In this document: in pieces, positions 20,701 through 28,523 of the stretch
Numbering within the stretch: the stretch's first letter is position 1
Layout of the letters: the number at the start of each line of letters is the position of its first letter
Assembly: GCA_964460905.1 (NCBI GenBank)
Contig: CAYWRM010000018.1
Span: forward strand, 19,399 to 83,398
Length of the DNA stretch: 64,000 nt
Direction: 5' to 3'
From: GCA-002708315 sp964460905
GTDB taxonomy: Bacteria > Bacteroidota > Bacteroidia > Bacteroidales > F082
Notes under the pieces: generated by a model
Told to the model about the DNA's origin: nothing
Seen by the model: the letters and a program-made list of their open reading frames with translations, nothing else
Databases searched by the model: none
Translations under genes and position numbers: made by a program

Positions 20701-21914
20701 TTGAAATACCAATTGAAAATTCTAGGTTTGAGTTTGTAATCCAAGCTGCTGCCGCAGCGAGTATTGAGTTTTATGCAACCCCCGGCATCGGCAAGGTTGA
20801 ACTGGAATGGCCACCAACCCCATCAGATGATGCTTTGGGCTATAACTTATACCGTTCTTATAATTTAACAGATTCTACTTATAGTGATACATTAATGATT
20901 AATACAGAACTCATATTGGATACTGTTCATACTGATTATAATGTAATCCCCGATACTACCTATCACTACTTCTATAAAACTTTGGGAACAGATATGCTGG
21001 AAACAGATTACTCTAAAAAAGTAACTGCCACCCCATTCAATGCAGCCAATGGAGACGCCAACGGCGATTTAGAAGTAAATGTCCTCGATATTACCACAGT
21101 TGTTGCTTATATGCTCAACCAAAGCCCTAATCCGTTCTTATTTGATGCCGCAGATGTTAACTATGATAATGAAATTAATGTGCTGGATATAATTGGTCTA
21201 GTGGGTCTGATAAATGGAAAGAAGAGCATGTCGACTCAGCCATTACCTGAAATAAGCAAAGAATCAGCATATTATTATTTTAATGATAATAAGGTTGGCT
21301 TTGAAAGTAAGGGAAATGTTGCTGCGCTACAATTTAAGTTAAAAGTTAGAAGTGAAAAGTTAAAAATGAAAAAGAACCTTGACAAGTTCAGGATATTTTC
21401 AATTGCACAAGGTTTTGAATTTGCATACAGTGTTGTAGGGGATGAGATTATAGGCATCCTTTATAGTTTAAGTGGTAGAGAGTTACATGAAGGAATAACA
21501 AACTTATTCAGATTTGAAGGCGTTGATGTTGACAAAATTGAAATAACTGAAATATTTGGTGGTGACCTAAGTGGTAATTATGTGCCTATTCTGAAAAAAG
21601 GAACCAGTTCAAATGTATTTTCTACAGATGCTGAACTACAAGCAAGTCCAAATCCATTCACTTTTTCAACTCAAATAAACTATACAGTTCCCGAGAACGG
21701 AATAGTTGAAATTAGGTTGTTTGATTTGAAAGGCACTGAGATTAATAAACTTGAAAGCGCTTTCCAAAATGCAGGTAAACATAGTATTAATTGGAATGGA
21801 ACAAATGATAATGGACAACAACTCAAATCAGGTATTTATCTGTTACAGCTAAAAGTAAAATCTGTTTCGGGTAATAGTTACAATAAGGAGACTAAGGTTG
21901 TATTAATAAAGTAA
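17763..21914 (+). CDS. S8 protease 5 with dockerin and T9SS sorting domain
   Basis: This fifth paralogue has 1383 residues. The signal peptide (about 1-21) and propeptide closely match protease 1. Catalytic residues are Asp217, His272 and Ser451 (GTSMASP). The sequence between Asp and His is almost identical to protease 2. The variable central part (about 624-835) is unlike the other four and ends in YYGTID rather than YWGTTD. The first dockerin loop starts at Asp1098. The C-terminal linker and T9SS domain match proteases 1 and 4. The gene follows a double hairpin repeat. The TAA at 21912-21914 is directly followed, in the same frame, by the open frame of the next gene. Confidence 0.92.
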   Translation: MKKLTFIFALILLGTGVLVAQSNFHNIHYLDPYNPEYVKGEVLVKFNDEVKVESSMKSGVAKTGISSVDAILEPYQAEAFTKVFKETREQRSRKTVRTIRDFKGNEIEVPALFNIYKLKVDTIWDAKQIIEELQKDENIEFAEPNYLVYSNEIMENGILPDFPPKFTPLPSNKGNRDPYPNDPLYQDGSQWYLDAIDAPAVWDSVTGDTTQIIAIIDTGVDWDHPDLDDNIWTNWNEIPDNGIDDDNNGYIDDTRGWDYINNDNDPNDDNSHGTHVAGIAAAEGNNEIGICGVAFNSRIMPVKMLQSSGSGNSSDLAIAIEYASDNGATVINMSLGSYGESLTVKSVLENAYAGTGSGGGSMLVAAAGNDRKKLVQEGMPAGNMFPACYSFIIGVQATGQSGGLADFSNVDPSGPIEYRNQWGYQYEMRAPGTTIISCKPSGSYWSKNGTSMASPEITGAVALIRQHSPGDSGEEIFAKLIQGSNSGLVNISNSLGITLVPNLVYVDYVIVDTLPGCDGDGVVDAGENIQVYFIVKNAGGLVDSVWSKIRFAPFEDTAVATIIDSTSYIGDISTYATMTGLLDPLEIHIDPTTVNNRDIMFQLEIGAKNTMQIIQVLIRLTVTHGEKLYGIIPGLKTLSNEKHYIVTDNVVFDSLIINPGVEISISPQKTMIINTFLLAEGKYDSLISFKSNGLSGWYGMRYFGTPFSTIKYSEFHSFTDNFLQGNINIENCIFIEGNGAYLNYLLSGYTRESTFTNNVDFSYDIYGEDYFENNICTNNHFIYGNNSGTGLYTSFYYYQFVRQNVSFHNLNGQREESFSASTWNWGIYKFAPNYYGTIDSTQIENQLIDFFEYNALAVTSCFDSALIQPPSQCHGIVWKILINSIEINKYDHPYNSTIGLGVIGAQTLKFDVCFNRSMDTTYTPLLTFGVREPYTQHIVADSASWSSDSTIWTAYKTTDMTTGDGIQHVRVANARDDEYFEIPIENSRFEFVIQAAAAASIEFYATPGIGKVELEWPPTPSDDALGYNLYRSYNLTDSTYSDTLMINTELILDTVHTDYNVIPDTTYHYFYKTLGTDMLETDYSKKVTATPFNAANGDANGDLEVNVLDITTVVAYMLNQSPNPFLFDAADVNYDNEINVLDIIGLVGLINGKKSMSTQPLPEISKESAYYYFNDNKVGFESKGNVAALQFKLKVRSEKLKMKKNLDKFRIFSIAQGFEFAYSVVGDEIIGILYSLSGRELHEGITNLFRFEGVDVDKIEITEIFGGDLSGNYVPILKKGTSSNVFSTDAELQASPNPFTFSTQINYTVPENGIVEIRLFDLKGTEINKLESAFQNAGKHSINWNGTNDNGQQLKSGIYLLQLKVKSVSGNSYNKETKVVLIK

Positions 21915-21920
21915 TTGGTT

Positions 21921-22979
21921 ATGAGAATGAATATAGAAAGTAAAATAGAAGACCATTTCAGCATCCTACATGAAGTATTTGTCATTCTGAGTGTAAGCGA
22001 AGAATCTCTACAAGTACTAATTAATCTCCTACGGAGATTCTTCACTGCGTTCAGAATGACAATAACTCGGCTTTGTCATTTCGACAGCATGGAGAAATCT
22101 CCTGAGATTATGGTTCTTGCACAGGAGATTTCTCCTTATAGTCGAAATGACAACAAGGCTTATGGTAATGACAACCATATTTTTTGTATTCAACCATCGT
22201 TTTCTAGTATCTCTAGATTAACCCTAATTCTTTGCTTATCAGCACTTAGCGTAGTTATTTCAGCTCAAAATATCATGCAAATTAAAAATGCTCAGGGTGT
22301 TATAAACAGTAGTGTTGTAATACCAATTTCAATTACAAACGATGAGGAATTTATTTCATTTCAGTGCGATGTGTTATTGCCCGATGGTTTTACCTATATC
22401 CCCAATAGCATTACATTAACCACACGAAGTGTTGATCATGTTGTTAATGTAACGAACATTGAAAATAATGCAATAAGAATATTATCGTATTCATTAAATA
22501 ATACAGCATTCCTTGCCGATTCGGGTGATGTTGCAACTATTGGACTTACCACTCCTCAAAATGAAGGTGAATTTACAATTGGGATAAACAATGGTATTAT
22601 TGGTAATTCGGAATCGGTTAATATACTAGATAGTATTGTTAACGGGGATATTGCCATTGGGCCAATTGGAATTAATGACAATACCTTTGAAGAAGGAAAA
22701 ATTATATGTTTTCCAAACCCCTTTACTGATTTTATTACAATACAATTAAACTCTGATAATATTCAAGCTCTCAAATTACAAGTGGTTGATACTAAAGGAG
22801 TGCTATTAAGTACACATGATATTGCGAAATATGAGAACGAATCAAATAGTTTTAGTTTTAGTAGTCGCAACTTATTAGGCAATAACCCATCAAACGGATC
22901 CTACTTTGTTCAGGTTGCGTTTAATGATGGAACAAGAGAATATTCAACAGTTACAATAATTCAATTTAAAAAGGACTGA
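21921..22979 (+). CDS. Secreted protein with one cohesin-like module and T9SS domain (start unresolved)
   Basis: The mature protein begins near 22266, after a clear signal sequence (LTLILCLSALSVVISAQ). It carries one beta-sandwich module (22275-22650) with the cohesin-like pattern of an early hydrophobic F-Q-x-D-V strand, R-I-L-S-Y near the middle and a closing G-D-I-A-I strand. A T9SS-type domain follows from about 22707 (FPNPF). The start is a problem. In-frame ATGs exist only inside or before the hairpin repeat (21921, 21927, 22056, 22089, 22110). The best-looking start, ATG at 22168, is out of frame by one base and would be restored if the T6 run at 22180-22185 were T7. The stop is one base from the next ATG, so the gene is probably co-translated with the three-module protein. 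Confidence 0.7.
   Translation: MRMNIESKIEDHFSILHEVFVILSVSEESLQVLINLLRRFFTAFRMTITRLCHFDSMEKSPEIMVLAQEISPYSRNDNKAYGNDNHIFCIQPSFSSISRLTLILCLSALSVVISAQNIMQIKNAQGVINSSVVIPISITNDEEFISFQCDVLLPDGFTYIPNSITLTTRSVDHVVNVTNIENNAIRILSYSLNNTAFLADSGDVATIGLTTPQNEGEFTIGINNGIIGNSESVNILDSIVNGDIAIGPIGINDNTFEEGKIICFPNPFTDFITIQLNSDNIQALKLQVVDTKGVLLSTHDIAKYENESNSFSFSSRNLLGNNPSNGSYFVQVAFNDGTREYSTVTIIQFKKD
21981..22060. repeat. Dispersed hairpin repeat, GTCATTCTGA type, copy 3a
   Basis: The inverted repeat begins GTCATTCTGAGTG and ends GTTCAGAATGAC, with GAAGAATCTC/GAGATTCTTC stems. It lies in the region upstream of the one-module cohesin-like gene and stays open in that gene's frame. Confidence 0.8.
22075..22151. 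repeat. Dispersed hairpin repeat, GTCATTTCGA type, copy 3b
   Basis: The arms are GTCATTTCGACAGC and AGTCGAAATGAC, with a GGAGAAATCTCC/GGAGATTTCTCC inner pair. It ends only about 60 bases before the signal peptide of the following gene, so it may have displaced or altered that gene's native start region. Confidence 0.8.
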
Positions 22980-22980
22980 C

Positions 22981-25900
22981 ATGAAACGACATATATTATT
23001 TTCAATTGTGCTTTTTGTTGTTATACTCCTATCAGCAAAAGGTATATTTGCGACGAACACACTTGAACTTATAGGAGGGCAAGTGGTCGTAAACTCTACT
23101 GCTTCAATTTCTGTGATTATGGCAAACAATGATGATATTGTTGCCTTTCAAATAGATATTCCTATTCCAGCAGAGTTAAGCTATATTGCAGGTACAGCCA
23201 CATACGATTCAGCAAGAATAACTGACCATAGACTTAGCGATACATTACTTCCTACCGGAGTGCTAAGAATAATTGGTTATTCAATGTCAAATGACCCGTT
23301 TATTGGAAGTACAGGAGAATTGGTTTCTTTTCAGCTTCAGGCAAGCTCATTACCCGGTACATATTCGTTAAATTTTACAACTGCAGTACTAGGAAACGAT
23401 CAGTCAATAAATGTACTTACAGGCACTCAAAATGGATCATTAACCGTCATGGGTCCAGATATTTCAACTAGTAGTTCATCAGTTGATTTTGGCAGAGTTC
23501 CTTTACTTGGAACTAACGACAGGTATGTAACAATTTATAATACAGGAAATACAGATTTAGATATTACACAAATAGCTTCTTCGAGTCAATATTTTACAGT
23601 TATAGGATCAACTGCAACTACAATCAGTGGAGGATCTAATTCAAGCCTTCACCTTCATTTTAGTTCGGAAGTAAAGAATACTTATGATGATACTTTGACA
23701 ATTCACTCAGATGATGCTGATCAGGGTAAAATAGAAATTTACTTGTCGGCAGTTGCTTTTGCTGTAAATGAATTACATACCGGAAATATGTCAGCATTTT
23801 CTGGCGATTACACAACACTTGAGTTTGCAATAAATAACATGGAACCAATAGTTGGTTTTCAATTTGATTTAAATTTGCCCTCATCTTTAAGTTTTGCTGA
23901 GGATTCAGCCTTTTTGTCTGACAGAAAAGCTAATCACAAAATATCAGCTAACATGATTAATAATAACACCTTGAGAGTAGTTGCTTATTCAGAAGATAAC
24001 CAAAAATTAATTGGCTATGATGGGGCGGTTCTTGAGCTTGGTTTCAATATTGAAGGTATTGGCGGTTATTATGGAATAAGTATCAGTAACGTTGTTGTTG
24101 GCGACACATTGGGTTTAAATGCTGTTTCTGACTTTACAGGAGGGAGTTTGCAAATAGGAGCAGCAGATATATCCGTAACAAGTTCAGTGAATTTTGGTGA
24201 CGTGTCAATATTGGGTTCTTCCACAGAAAGCCTTACAATTAATAATTATGGTAATGATACATTGGAAGTTGGATCATTACAATTTTCCAATTCAAGTTTT
24301 TCATCAACCCAAGCATTGCCATTGTTAATTAATCCAAGTAGTTCATCACCCATAAATATAACATTTAGTAATGCAACAGAAACAGCTGTTACAGGCACAG
24401 TAAGACTTTTTAGTAATGACCCGGATGAAAACCCTACTACAGTAAATCTATCAGGCAATGCTTACATACCAAATTACATAAGTGTTAAGGATTCGATGTA
24501 TAGTTATGGCGACACAATGTATGTTGATATTAATGTAGATAATTTGGAGTCGTTTACAGGATTTCAATTCGATTTAAACTATTCAGATTCGCTTACGTTT
24601 TTAGCCAATCTTACACAACTTGGACAGCGAGCCACCAATCATGCGATTCAGGTAAATGAAGTAGATTCAAATACTGTCAGGCTATTTGCCTATAGTTTAT
24701 CACAAACAGAAATTTCAGGAAATAGTGGATCAATTGTAAGACTTCCATTTGTTGGCGATTCGGCAGTTTATGGTTCTATACTCATTACTTTGGATAGCGC
24801 ACTTTTAGGAAACGCACAATCACAAGATATTCTTTGGGGAATGAATAATAATTCCATTATTATCGCAAGACCACAGGAAATTGTATTGCAAGCAGGGTGG
24901 AATATTTTCTCCACAAACGTTTCACCATATTACATGAATATAGACTCCATACTTTATCAACAAATGAGTGATGGTAATCTGGTAAAAGTTATGGATGAAG
25001 AAGGTGGTTTTCTTCAAAACATTGAAGTTATTGGTTGGATGAACACAATTGGTGACCTTAAAATAACAGATGGTTATTATCTAAAGGTAGTTGATACAGA
25101 CACAATCGCCTGTGAAGGAGATCCAGTTATTGCTCCAGTTACAATTCCCTTATCGTCAGGGTGGAATATAATGGGGTATCCATTGATAAGTGAGCAGGAT
25201 GCATTACAAGCATTACAATCCCTGATTAATAACGGAACATTATATAAAATAATGGATGAACAAGGAGGGTTTATACAAAGCATTGAAGGTTTGGGATGGC
25301 TAAATACCATTGGCGATTTTGAACCAGGAGAAGGGTATTATTTGAAGGTTAATTCAAGTACAAATCTCACTTTGGATGAATCTGCGTCTAAAAGTAAACT
25401 ACAATTAAATGAAAACATTCCATTAACCTATTTTAGTCCAATTCAGGGGGAAGCTATTTATAATCCCATGAATTTTGTGCTGAAGCTCGAAAATGAAACA
25501 AGCAGTATAATAACCATTGGAGATGAAATAGCAATATTTGATGGTGAGTTTTGTGTGGGAGCAGCAGTAATTTCAGAAAATAGTCAAGAATATATTTCAA
25601 TTGTTACTTCCATGAATGACAATGACTTAGATGGGAAAGATGGTTTTGCAAGTGGTAATGAGTTTAATTTTCGATTCTGGAATAATGAAACAAACGAACT
25701 TTATGCAAATGTTACTCCTGATAATCAGAATAGCACAACTATTTTTCAACCACTTGAAACATATGTAGGAAACCTGTCAACAAACGCTATAGGAATTAAA
25801 GAATCAGATGACAATAAGAATGGCATTCTAAATATCATTGTTGCACCAAATCCTGTTAAAAATAAGTTGAAACTTTACTGTTTGTTATTGGATGAGGGCT

Positions 25901-26094
25901 ATGCGTGGGTACATATTTATGATGCGTCAGGAAAGGAATTACTATCAAATAAGTATGAGGAACAAAAGATTGGTTGGAATTCAATAATAATTAACACTGA
26001 TGTTTTAAGATCAGGACTTTTTGTTGGTAAAATAGTATTTACAACCCATGATAATAAAATAAGTACAGGTCATTTTAAATTTGTTAAGATGTGA
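22981..26094 (+). CDS. Putative scaffold: three cohesin-like modules, T9SS sorting domain
   Basis: This secreted protein has 1037 residues. The signal peptide is about 1-24 (ending IFAT). It has three beta-sandwich modules of about 130 residues that resemble cohesins (about 28-160, 259-393, 498-627). Each has an opening V/I-x-V-x-I/V-x-N strand, a G/A-F-Q-F/I-D-L/I strand, a V-L/V-R-I/V/L-x-x-Y-S strand in the middle and a closing N-G-S-L/G-G-S-L-type strand. Between them are two ASH/HYDIN-like Ig domains (about 161-258 and 394-497, S-V-D/N-F-G). Two tandem G-W-N-I repeats follow (about 632-715 and 716-795), then an extra beta domain (about 805-935) and a T9SS domain (about 948-1037, APNPV). 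It lies directly downstream of five dockerin proteases, which suggests it organises them at the cell surface. The cohesin call is by pattern only; other folds of the same superfamily are possible. Confidence 0.75.
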   Translation: MKRHILFSIVLFVVILLSAKGIFATNTLELIGGQVVVNSTASISVIMANNDDIVAFQIDIPIPAELSYIAGTATYDSARITDHRLSDTLLPTGVLRIIGYSMSNDPFIGSTGELVSFQLQASSLPGTYSLNFTTAVLGNDQSINVLTGTQNGSLTVMGPDISTSSSSVDFGRVPLLGTNDRYVTIYNTGNTDLDITQIASSSQYFTVIGSTATTISGGSNSSLHLHFSSEVKNTYDDTLTIHSDDADQGKIEIYLSAVAFAVNELHTGNMSAFSGDYTTLEFAINNMEPIVGFQFDLNLPSSLSFAEDSAFLSDRKANHKISANMINNNTLRVVAYSEDNQKLIGYDGAVLELGFNIEGIGGYYGISISNVVVGDTLGLNAVSDFTGGSLQIGAADISVTSSVNFGDVSILGSSTESLTINNYGNDTLEVGSLQFSNSSFSSTQALPLLINPSSSSPINITFSNATETAVTGTVRLFSNDPDENPTTVNLSGNAYIPNYISVKDSMYSYGDTMYVDINVDNLESFTGFQFDLNYSDSLTFLANLTQLGQRATNHAIQVNEVDSNTVRLFAYSLSQTEISGNSGSIVRLPFVGDSAVYGSILITLDSALLGNAQSQDILWGMNNNSIIIARPQEIVLQAGWNIFSTNVSPYYMNIDSILYQQMSDGNLVKVMDEEGGFLQNIEVIGWMNTIGDLKITDGYYLKVVDTDTIACEGDPVIAPVTIPLSSGWNIMGYPLISEQDALQALQSLINNGTLYKIMDEQGGFIQSIEGLGWLNTIGDFEPGEGYYLKVNSSTNLTLDESASKSKLQLNENIPLTYFSPIQGEAIYNPMNFVLKLENETSSIITIGDEIAIFDGEFCVGAAVISENSQEYISIVTSMNDNDLDGKDGFASGNEFNFRFWNNETNELYANVTPDNQNSTTIFQPLETYVGNLSTNAIGIKESDDNKNGILNIIVAPNPVKNKLKLYCLLLDEGYAWVHIYDASGKELLSNKYEEQKIGWNSIIINTDVLRSGLFVGKIVFTTHDNKISTGHFKFVKM

Positions 26095-27871
26095 GTACCG
26101 GAATGAAGAGCACTTGCGAACAAGGAATGAAGGAAAATCGATATTGAAAGAACGACATTGGAGAATTTTCAAAGACTGCAGAAGCAAAACAAAGAACAAA
26201 ATCTGTAAGACAATAATAAGACGGTAATAAATCTTATACTTCTTACACTTTTTAAGGCACTATCCTGCTAAGCGTGTAAAATTACAATCGTAGTAGTACT
26301 TTTTTTATTTAAACATATATCATTGAATATCTGCTGATACAATTCGCACGATTACGGTAAAATAACTCAATCATCATAGTCTTGCGTTATTTGTAACCTT
26401 CACATTTTAGAATTTTCCCCACCATTCACCCAATAAAATGAATAGGAGTAAAACAAAATCCAGTTCTTTTGCTTTCGATATTATTTTATGTTGACACAAC
26501 AATAAAAAAAAAGACCCCCTAAATTACATAATATGAGTTATAGTCCAACAACCCTGCAAGCCCCCTGACGGCAATTGGCCTATAACAATATTATGTAAAA
26601 TAGCCACCGACCCACCACACCGGCTTACCCTGACCCTACAAAAAAACATCCCACCGCTCGCAGCTCCAACCCAATATGTTTTATTGCCTTCACACCAAGA
26701 AGACGCATTAGTAACGCTCAACTTCTCCGCCTTGCTCCGTTCCAGCTTTGCAACATTCCGCTCCCCGAAAAGCCAAACCCTCACATTAAACTTTTTAAAC
26801 GCTTTAAACAGCTTTGAAAATTAAAGCAGTTTAACTGCAAGCAGACGCTAAAAGTATAATGTTCTCCATGCTCCATTATAGCAAAGCCAGTACTCACAAG
26901 CCAAGCCGTTCGCTTTTAGAATCATTAGCGAAAAATATCCAACCCTGACCCCTTTTTAAAATGTGAACTAAAACAAATATATTGATATCAAACCATACAG
27001 TACAGCCTCATTCACTCCGCTACATTTCACTATACATTCGTTATTCCTTAGCTTATAAGTTTATTTCACCCACCACAAAAAACCTCCGTTCCTAATGCTC
27101 TGACAATTCACTCATTAACTCCTTAACACGAAACCACAAACCATTGAACCAATTTATTCATTGCCAGTACATTACTCACCCCACAATAAACACATAATCA
27201 CGTCAACCTCATGTAACCTTTCATTCCGCTACATTCATTTCACCAGTACAGTATTCCACCATGTTCCAAAACATATTCAGTCACAGAAAGTATGATTAAG
27301 TCAACACAAAAATAAAATGCCACCTCACAAAAAAATAGTCTGGTTAAACAAACTGCATTGCCAACATTCCCACATAATACAGTAGCTTAACCAAACTATT
27401 TACTTCACAATAATTTTATTTCCGTATTGCCCTACACATACGCCATCCCCATAGCCATCTATTCCCACCCAACCACCCCCAAAAACAATATATTTCATAT
27501 CTTAGAATACACATTTTAAATGAGAAGAATTAGAAATTTGGCTATTAAGTAATAGAATAAAAACCTATGATGAAATTGACACAAAGGCATTAAATTACAT
27601 AATGAGGAATCGGTTCAGGTTTTAATTAATATAATCTACACATATTTTTTTGGCTATCCTTACTTCTCCTTAAAATAAGGTGCAAGTATTATTCCATTAA
27701 TCATTGCATTTCAAATATACATTCTGCAATTAATAATTGTTTAATAGTATTTTATTGTGTTTTTTATATTGCTGGTTATTAACAATATAAGGTGTCATGT
27801 TGTTTGTTTTAATTATTCTTATAGCAGATTATATAATCACATACATTTTAGCAATTACTAAAATTAGCCTG
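26095..27871. other. 1.8 kb gene-free region with extreme C-over-G strand bias
   Basis: No credible gene lies on either strand. From about 26500 to 27480 the + strand is very poor in G: by hand count 27001-27480 has about 35 G and 147 C. A near-perfect palindrome lies at 26524-26598, and the 13-base TAAATTACATAAT occurs at 26520-26532 and again at 27591-27603, bracketing the biased segment. The phrase CCGCTACATT occurs twice (about 27018 and 27227). It looks like a mobile or repeated non-coding cassette, or a long RNA-encoding segment on the minus strand; the sequence does not decide. Confidence 0.6.
26524..26598. repeat. Palindrome at the edge of the C-rich segment
   Basis: The left arm TTACATAATATGAGTTATAG (26524-26543) pairs with the right arm CTATAACAATATTATGTAA (26580-26598), leaving a small bulge and a loop of about 36 bases. 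The outer end coincides with the 13-base direct repeat found again at 27591. Confidence 0.7.
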
Positions 27872-28171
27872 TTAATTGGGTGTGCTATTTGGCAAAACAA
27901 TAATTGTATCAGCATCTATGCTTAAACTATTATCAACGCGATTTAACTTTGGCATAAAAAAGTCTAATAAACTAACTATTATTCGTAATCTTTCACCTGG
28001 TTCAAGTTTCATCAAGTCATCATTCATCTGCTCTATTGAATAGTTATCTAAGAGCTGTTGCAATTTTGCTTTTACATTATTACTTATTTTGTTTCCGGTT
28101 CCTTTTTTTCTTCCAGCTGGTCTTTGCCCTGGTAAGAACTTGCCTTTTCTGTCCCTGTGTATATTTTTCAT
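27872..28171 (-). CDS. Small basic protein, phage terminase small-subunit-like N-terminus
   Basis: This 99-residue protein begins with a basic Gly/Pro-rich segment (KGKFLPGQRPAGRKKGTGNK, about 10-29). That is the arrangement seen in DUF5681/terminase-small-subunit-like proteins of phages and mobile elements. A helical, acidic second half (about 35-80) follows. It is on the same strand as, and downstream of, the recombinase at 28524-29750, as expected for cargo of the same element. The family link rests on the N-terminal motif only, so the function is uncertain. Confidence 0.55.
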   Translation of the reverse strand: MKNIHRDRKGKFLPGQRPAGRKKGTGNKISNNVKAKLQQLLDNYSIEQMNDDLMKLEPGERLRIIVSLLDFFMPKLNRVDNSLSIDADTIIVLPNSTPN

Positions 28172-28285
28172 TTTTGTTGGATTAAAGAATCAAATATACA
28201 AATAAACCTTGTCTAATACTAGCTTAGTATTCATTTTCTATGGCCATTTGCTTAAATATAATTGCTTTGCTTTTGTTTGCTATAA

Positions 28286-28429
28286 TCATCTTGTAATAGC
28301 ATTCCGCATGCATATTGCAAACTCATAAATCTTTCCAAGCTTTATTTCGCTACGGCAATATTGCGCTCCATTATCAAATTCAATATTCAATTCGATAGGA
28401 TTTTTTGCTTGTTTTGTGTTGAATTTCAT
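28286..28429 (-). CDS. Possible 47-residue protein between recombinase and terminase-like gene
   Basis: An ATG at 28429 opens 47 codons to a TGA at 28286-28288. The product is mixed and non-repetitive (MKFNTKQAKNPIELNIEFDN and onward) with two Cys residues. It sits on the same strand as its neighbours. I do not recognise it. It may be real because it fills the only sizeable gap in the row, but length and composition alone cannot prove coding. Confidence 0.35.
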   Translation of the reverse strand: MKFNTKQAKNPIELNIEFDNGAQYCRSEIKLGKIYEFAICMRNAITR

Positions 28430-28523
28430 ATAACACAATCATAAATAATGCAAAAAAACATGAAATATTTAAGATTATTTGAAAGAAAAAATTGGCTGCC
28501 CAAATCGAAACAGATAATAGTAT

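Noticed and set aside
21912..21914. Programmed stop-codon read-through or recoding
   Set aside because: No recoding signal or conserved context is visible, and the shared frame is adequately explained by the open hairpin repeat.
26524..26598. Integron attC site
   Set aside because: The GTTATAG/CTATAAC arms are in the reverse order to an attC (AAC...GTT) and do not fit GTTRRRY. No integron integrase is present.
26524..26784. 86-codon minus-strand frame in the C-rich segment
   Set aside because: It has skewed composition, runs through the palindrome and shows no domain. It is explained by G-rich minus-strand sequence lacking stops.
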